Assembly (NCBI GenBank): GCA_023382655.1
Contig: JAHDWK010000049.1
Coordinates: 1 to 33,559, forward strand
Reading direction: 5' to 3'
Origin: Anaerolineae bacterium
Lineage (GTDB): Bacteria; Chloroflexota; Anaerolineae; Promineifilales; Promineifilaceae
DNA length: 33,559 nucleotides
Made by a program: the position numbers and the translations under genes. Position 1 is the stretch's first letter. Each line of letters begins with the position of its first letter. Below the pieces are notes generated by a model. The model was not told where the DNA came from. It did no database searches and saw only the letters and a list, made by a program, of their open reading frames with translations. Below are positions 29,767 to 33,559 of the stretch, in pieces.

Positions 29767-32700
29767 ATGACCCGGAACATAACCAGCATTTTTATATTGA
29801 TCGGGCTGCTGACGGCCCTGGTATTCACTGCTTTTGCCCAAACCAACCGCAGACAAGATGACTCTATCAGACAAACCGGCAACCACCTGGATATAAGCAA
29901 GGCTCTGGCCATTGCCCTCACCTATCTGGATCAACAAAAGGCTGCGCTGGGTTTGACAACCGCCGACCTGGCCGAAGCCAAAGTAACTGACGCCACCGTC
30001 AGCCGGCTCAGCAGGGTCACGACAATCTATCTGGTGCAGCAGTTTGAGGGTATTGAGGTATTCAATGGCCTCATCAATATCAGCATCACGCCTGATGGCG
30101 AGGTATTGACCGTCGGCAACCGTTTTGTGTCTGATCTGGCCGGTTCCATCGCCAATAGAACGGCCACCTTGGGCGCCGAACAGGCTGTCCGGACAGCAGC
30201 AACTCATCTCCATCTGACGTTACAATCCCCTTTGCCGACTATCGAACAAATGGGGGGCGCGGCTCAGGAAACGTTGTTTGGCGACGGCGGCATCTCGCAA
30301 AATCCCATCCCCGCCAAACTGGTGTATGACACTTCTGGCGAAGAAGTGCGGCTGGCCTGGAATGTCATCATCTACCAGCTTGATGGTTTACACTGGTGGA
30401 ATGTGCGGGTAGATGCTAACACCGGTGACATTCTGTCTAAAAACGACTGGGTAGCGCACGATAATTTTGATGTCACGTTGGGTAGCGAAATTTCCGCCGG
30501 GCAACCCGTACTCTTTGCCCCCACGCCGGTGGCTGATGGCAGCAGCTACCGGGTGTTCCACCTGCCGGTGGAAAGCCCCAGCCATGCATCGCCGCCCGCC
30601 CCGGCCGACGGCCGTACCCTGCAAAACCAACCCGCCGATGCCGTTGGTTCCCCCTTTGGCTGGCATGACACCGACGGGGCGACCGGCCCCGAATTCACTA
30701 CCACCCAGGGCAACAACGTCCATGCCTACACCGACATTGACGGCAACAATATCCCCGACCCCGACTCCAGCCCGGACGGTGGCGCTGGCCTGGATTTTGA
30801 CTTCCCCCTAGACCTGACCCAACCACCCAGCGCCTACCGCCCCGCGGCCGTGACCAATCTGTTTCACTGGAACAACCTGATGCACGATGTCAGCTACCGC
30901 TATGGTTTTGACGAAATACACGGCAACTTCCAGGAAAACAATTACGATAATGGTGGCCTGGGCAGTGACTATGTGAATGCCGAAGCGCAGGACGGCATGG
31001 GCAGCAATTGTGGCAATTTTGCCACGCCGCCGGATGGCGCAAACCCGCGTATGCAGATGTGCGTCTGGACATTTTCCACGCCCCATCGAGATGGCGACCT
31101 GGACAACAGCATCATTGCCCACGAATATGGGCATGGCATTTCCAGCCGCATGGTTGGCGGCCCCAGTAATGTGAGCTGCCTGAACAACGCTGAAGCAATG
31201 CTGGAAGGATGGGCGGACTGGCAGGCGCTCATCATGACTATGGAAAATGGCGATCTGGGCACAGACCCCCGGGGAATCGGCACATATGTCCTGAATCAAC
31301 CACCCACGGGGGGCGGTCTACGCCCGGCGCCCTACACCACCGACATGGCGGTTAACAGCTACACCTATGCCGATTTGCCGGGCGTCATTGGGGCGCATGG
31401 TGTGGGGTTTGTGTGGGCAACGATGTTGTGGGAAATGAACTGGGTGTTGCTTGACGCGCACGGTTTTGACGAAGACCTCTACCCCCCTGATCCGCCGGTC
31501 AACACCTGGTCCGGCAACCAACTGGCCCATGCTCTGATAACAGAGGCGCTGAATCTGACGCCCTGTGGGCCGGGATTTGTAGACGGCCGTAACGCCATCC
31601 TCAATGCCGACATTGTCCTAACAGGCGGTGAAAACCAATGCACCATCTGGGCGGCCTTTGCCAAACGGGGGTTGGGCTTTAGCGCCAGCCAGGGCAGCCC
31701 CAATAGCACGACTGATGGCACGGCCGCGTTTGATATGCCGCTGTTCTGCCAGGGGCTGGATGTGACCCCCACTTCACAGGATATTTGCCAGGGGGAGACG
31801 GCCGTTTACACCATTGGCGTAGGCGAAGCGTTCAGCCCGCCTGTGACCCTGAGCGCCACAGGCAACCCGGCCCCTTCTTCAGCATCTTTTGAGCCGAATC
31901 CGGTTACGGCCGTGCCCGATACTACCGAATTGACCATTACCAACACCGGGACAGTGACCACTGGCAGCTACACCGTTAATATCCTGGGGGGTGATGGCGC
32001 TGTGACCGATACCATTACTGTTGACCTCACCATTCTGGCAGGCGCCCCCGATGCGGCCCCCGTGTTGACCACACCGCCAGATGGCAGCAGCAACGTACCA
32101 ACCTCACCCACTCTGATCTGGAATCCTACGGCCGACACCAGCCATTACCTTGTAGAAATTGCCACGGATGTCACCTTTAGTAACATTGTCTACACAGCCG
32201 ATGAAGCAACCACCACCCACAACGTGGGTGTGGCTTTAGCGCCTGATACCGTGCATTATTGGCGGGTAACGGCCGTGAACCCCTGTGGCAGCAGCCCTGC
32301 TTCTACGGCATTCAGCTTCACCACTGTCAACATCATTTGCGCCACACCCCAGGTGTCCATCCCTGACAACAACCCGGCCGGGGTCAATGACACCATCACC
32401 ATTCCCAGCAGCGGCGCTATTTTGGATATAGACATCATGGTTAATGCCACCCACCCCTGGGTAGGCGACCTGATCTTCACCGTCAGTCACAATGGCACAG
32501 TCGCCCCCATAATTGATCGACCGGGTGTGCCGGCTACCACCTTCGGCTGCTCTGGCGATAACATTGACGTGATCGTCAACGACGAAGGGCCGGATGGCAA
32601 TATCGAAACGCAGTGTGCCAATGCACCGGCCATTTTTGGCGACCGGGTGGGCGGCGACCCACCCCATACCGGCCTGTTGGCGGCTTTTGATGGCCTGGAC

Positions 32701-33492
32701 ATCGGCGGCAGTTGGACGCTCAATGTTTCTGATGCAGCCTCCGGTCAGTCAGGTACATTGGTGCAGTGGTGTGTGGCGCCCACGCTGGTGGCGGAAAGCG
32801 TAGGCGTCACCCTTTCGCCAGACCAGGCAGCCTCAGGTGCGCCGGGCAGCGCCGTCACGTATACCCTGAGCATCAGCAACACGGGCAGCGTCACAGACAC
32901 ATTCGACCTGATGGTAGATGATGAATGGGCGACAGTTTTATCTACCAGCAGCATCACATTGGCTGCGGGCGCAAGTGGAATATTGACGGCCGTGACCACC
33001 ATCCCATTTGACGCTGCTGCCGGCGCGACAGGGACATCGCTGGTAACGGCCGTCTCCCAAAACGACAGCAGTGTAAGTGATGACACGCTTCTGACAACAA
33101 CGGCAACGGCCGTGTACGGCGTGAGCGTCCACAGTGATCAAACCACCCTCTCCGGCACAATGGGCACGGTGGTTACGTACACCCTGCAAATCAGCAACAC
33201 CGGCAATACCACAGACACCTTTTCCTTGAGCGCCGCCAATGACAATGGCTGGTTGAGTGATCTTTCCGCCAGCAGTATCATGTTGGCTGCCGGAGCAAGT
33301 GAGACTGTGCTGGTGACGGTGCATGTGCCCACCACCGCGGCCAATGGTGAGATGAATGTGACCACGGTGACGGCCGTGTCTGACAACAACCCCACCGTCA
33401 CCGACAATGTAACGCTGGCAACCACCGCGACGGCCGTGATAGCCCCCACCTACCTGATCTATTTACCAGCTATTTTACGACCAGACCCCTGA
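29767..33492 (+). CDS. Secreted M36 (fungalysin) metalloprotease with P domain and Ig-like repeats
   Basis: This 1241-residue protein starts at ATG 29767 behind GAGGAGG; the longer frame from 29734 is rejected. Residues 1-24 are a signal peptide, probably cleaved after AFA. A propeptide with FTP/PepSY-like repeats spans about 40-230. The catalytic domain holds HEYGH with His452, Glu453 and His456, and the third ligand Glu480 in LEGWADW. Domains of Ig or Fn3 type follow (about 680-855), then a proprotein-convertase-like P domain (about 858-1005). Two tandem CARDB/Ig-like repeats of about 100 residues (1009-1228) each contain ISNTGSVTDTF or ISNTGNTTDTF. The C-terminus is YLIYLPAILRPDP, a tail frequent on secreted Chloroflexota proteins. 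It would be exported and degrade protein. Ten octamers lie in it, eight of them coding TAV. Confidence 0.92.
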   Translation: MTRNITSIFILIGLLTALVFTAFAQTNRRQDDSIRQTGNHLDISKALAIALTYLDQQKAALGLTTADLAEAKVTDATVSRLSRVTTIYLVQQFEGIEVFNGLINISITPDGEVLTVGNRFVSDLAGSIANRTATLGAEQAVRTAATHLHLTLQSPLPTIEQMGGAAQETLFGDGGISQNPIPAKLVYDTSGEEVRLAWNVIIYQLDGLHWWNVRVDANTGDILSKNDWVAHDNFDVTLGSEISAGQPVLFAPTPVADGSSYRVFHLPVESPSHASPPAPADGRTLQNQPADAVGSPFGWHDTDGATGPEFTTTQGNNVHAYTDIDGNNIPDPDSSPDGGAGLDFDFPLDLTQPPSAYRPAAVTNLFHWNNLMHDVSYRYGFDEIHGNFQENNYDNGGLGSDYVNAEAQDGMGSNCGNFATPPDGANPRMQMCVWTFSTPHRDGDLDNSIIAHEYGHGISSRMVGGPSNVSCLNNAEAMLEGWADWQALIMTMENGDLGTDPRGIGTYVLNQPPTGGGLRPAPYTTDMAVNSYTYADLPGVIGAHGVGFVWATMLWEMNWVLLDAHGFDEDLYPPDPPVNTWSGNQLAHALITEALNLTPCGPGFVDGRNAILNADIVLTGGENQCTIWAAFAKRGLGFSASQGSPNSTTDGTAAFDMPLFCQGLDVTPTSQDICQGETAVYTIGVGEAFSPPVTLSATGNPAPSSASFEPNPVTAVPDTTELTITNTGTVTTGSYTVNILGGDGAVTDTITVDLTILAGAPDAAPVLTTPPDGSSNVPTSPTLIWNPTADTSHYLVEIATDVTFSNIVYTADEATTTHNVGVALAPDTVHYWRVTAVNPCGSSPASTAFSFTTVNIICATPQVSIPDNNPAGVNDTITIPSSGAILDIDIMVNATHPWVGDLIFTVSHNGTVAPIIDRPGVPATTFGCSGDNIDVIVNDEGPDGNIETQCANAPAIFGDRVGGDPPHTGLLAAFDGLDIGGSWTLNVSDAASGQSGTLVQWCVAPTLVAESVGVTLSPDQAASGAPGSAVTYTLSISNTGSVTDTFDLMVDDEWATVLSTSSITLAAGASGILTAVTTIPFDAAAGATGTSLVTAVSQNDSSVSDDTLLTTTATAVYGVSVHSDQTTLSGTMGTVVTYTLQISNTGNTTDTFSLSAANDNGWLSDLSASSIMLAAGASETVLVTVHVPTTAANGEMNVTTVTAVSDNNPTVTDNVTLATTATAVIAPTYLIYLPAILRPDP

Positions 33493-33559
33493 CATACGGG
33501 TACATAAATTAACCCAAGTTGCTACCTTAACATTGCGATGTCCATGAGAAATCCTTAAA

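Larger units (their letters stand above)
996..33437. repeat. Highly iterated palindromic octamer ACGGCCGT (71 copies counted)
   Basis: Copies counted by eye start at 996, 2379, 2625, 4237, 4288, 4515, 4537, 4625, 4848, 6323, 7178, 7406, 7586, 7626, 8037, 8835, 9312, 9326, 9381, 9615, 9748, 10642, 12187, 12245, 12345, 12782, 13772, 13998, 14201, 14272, 14876, 14961, 15319, 15856, 16913, 17002, 17277, 17496, 18339, 19533, 19668, 20336, 20610, 20957, 21467, 21694, 23192, 23871, 24079, 24525, 24632, 24795, 25062, 27097, 28169, 28458, 28581, 28851, 29063, 29298, 29613, 30608, 31583, 31798, 31906, 32269, 32986, 33046, 33106, 33370 and 33430. In coding DNA it is read as Thr-Ala-Val, x-Gly-Arg or x-Arg-Pro-x, so all three frames are used; a few are intergenic. 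It contains CGGCCG. Confidence 0.9.

Noticed and set aside
1..33559. Mobile elements, CRISPR arrays, RNA genes or a classical defence system
   Set aside because: I looked for transposase, recombinase, restriction or toxin-antitoxin motifs, regular spacer repeats and tRNA-like cloverleaf signatures; none was recognised. Repeats found are intergenic REP-like or heptad types.

Overview
This 33.6-kb stretch has the look of a bacterial chromosome segment from a free-living heterotroph, most likely Chloroflexota (Anaerolineae-like). The lineage is inferred from gene style: large secreted proteins built from DUF11/Ig-like modules, a C-terminal YLPxxL tail on the secreted protease, many SDR, AKR, MR/MLE and creatininase enzymes, and heptad-type intergenic repeats. 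No rRNA, tRNA, CRISPR array, transposase or phage gene was seen. Gene density is high. Of 29 coding regions called, one is cut by the left edge and one is only 35 codons long.

Layout. 1-2743 (-): a large secreted modular protein, C-terminus outside the window. 2744-3276: AT-rich gap with a candidate promoter. 3277-6982: PH-domain membrane protein (+), PfkB sugar kinase of the KDG kinase type (-), KefB-like cation:proton antiporter with a cytoplasmic USP-like tail (+). 7040-9860 (-): SDR oxidoreductase and an S9 prolyl-oligopeptidase-type peptidase. 9982-14272 (+): orphan sensor histidine kinase, an aldo/keto reductase-nitrilase pair, and a transaldolase homologue that has lost two key catalytic residues. 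14350-18664: a membrane protein, a creatininase with a duplicated degenerate half, a histidine phosphatase, a DMT transporter and two small two-helix membrane proteins. 18738-22724: alpha/beta hydrolase divergent from an NAD-dependent epimerase/dehydrogenase, RraA-like aldolase and MR/MLE dehydratase set that looks like a sugar-acid catabolic module. 22790-25145: a small SH3-like/ribbon-helix-helix protein, a TM/coiled-coil protein and a tandem duplication of SanA/YdcF-type proteins. 25249-28197: two adjacent SPFH (band 7) membrane proteins. 28289-29446: M20 peptidase. 29767-33492: secreted M36 (fungalysin) metalloprotease with PPC-type P domain, tandem Ig-like repeats and the terminal YLPAIL tail.

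The most striking non-gene signal is the palindromic octamer ACGGCCGT. I counted 71 copies by eye, about one per 470 bp, against roughly one expected by chance at this base composition. It occurs in genes on both strands, in all three reading frames and in intergenic DNA. This is the behaviour of a highly iterated palindrome comparable to cyanobacterial HIP1, but with a different word. The window also carries several families of intergenic hairpins (AGATTNCGCAG-type, GGCGAT-NN-ATCGCC-type) and GGTGA/GAGATTG heptad repeats, some of which run into coding sequences and encode linkers or N-termini.
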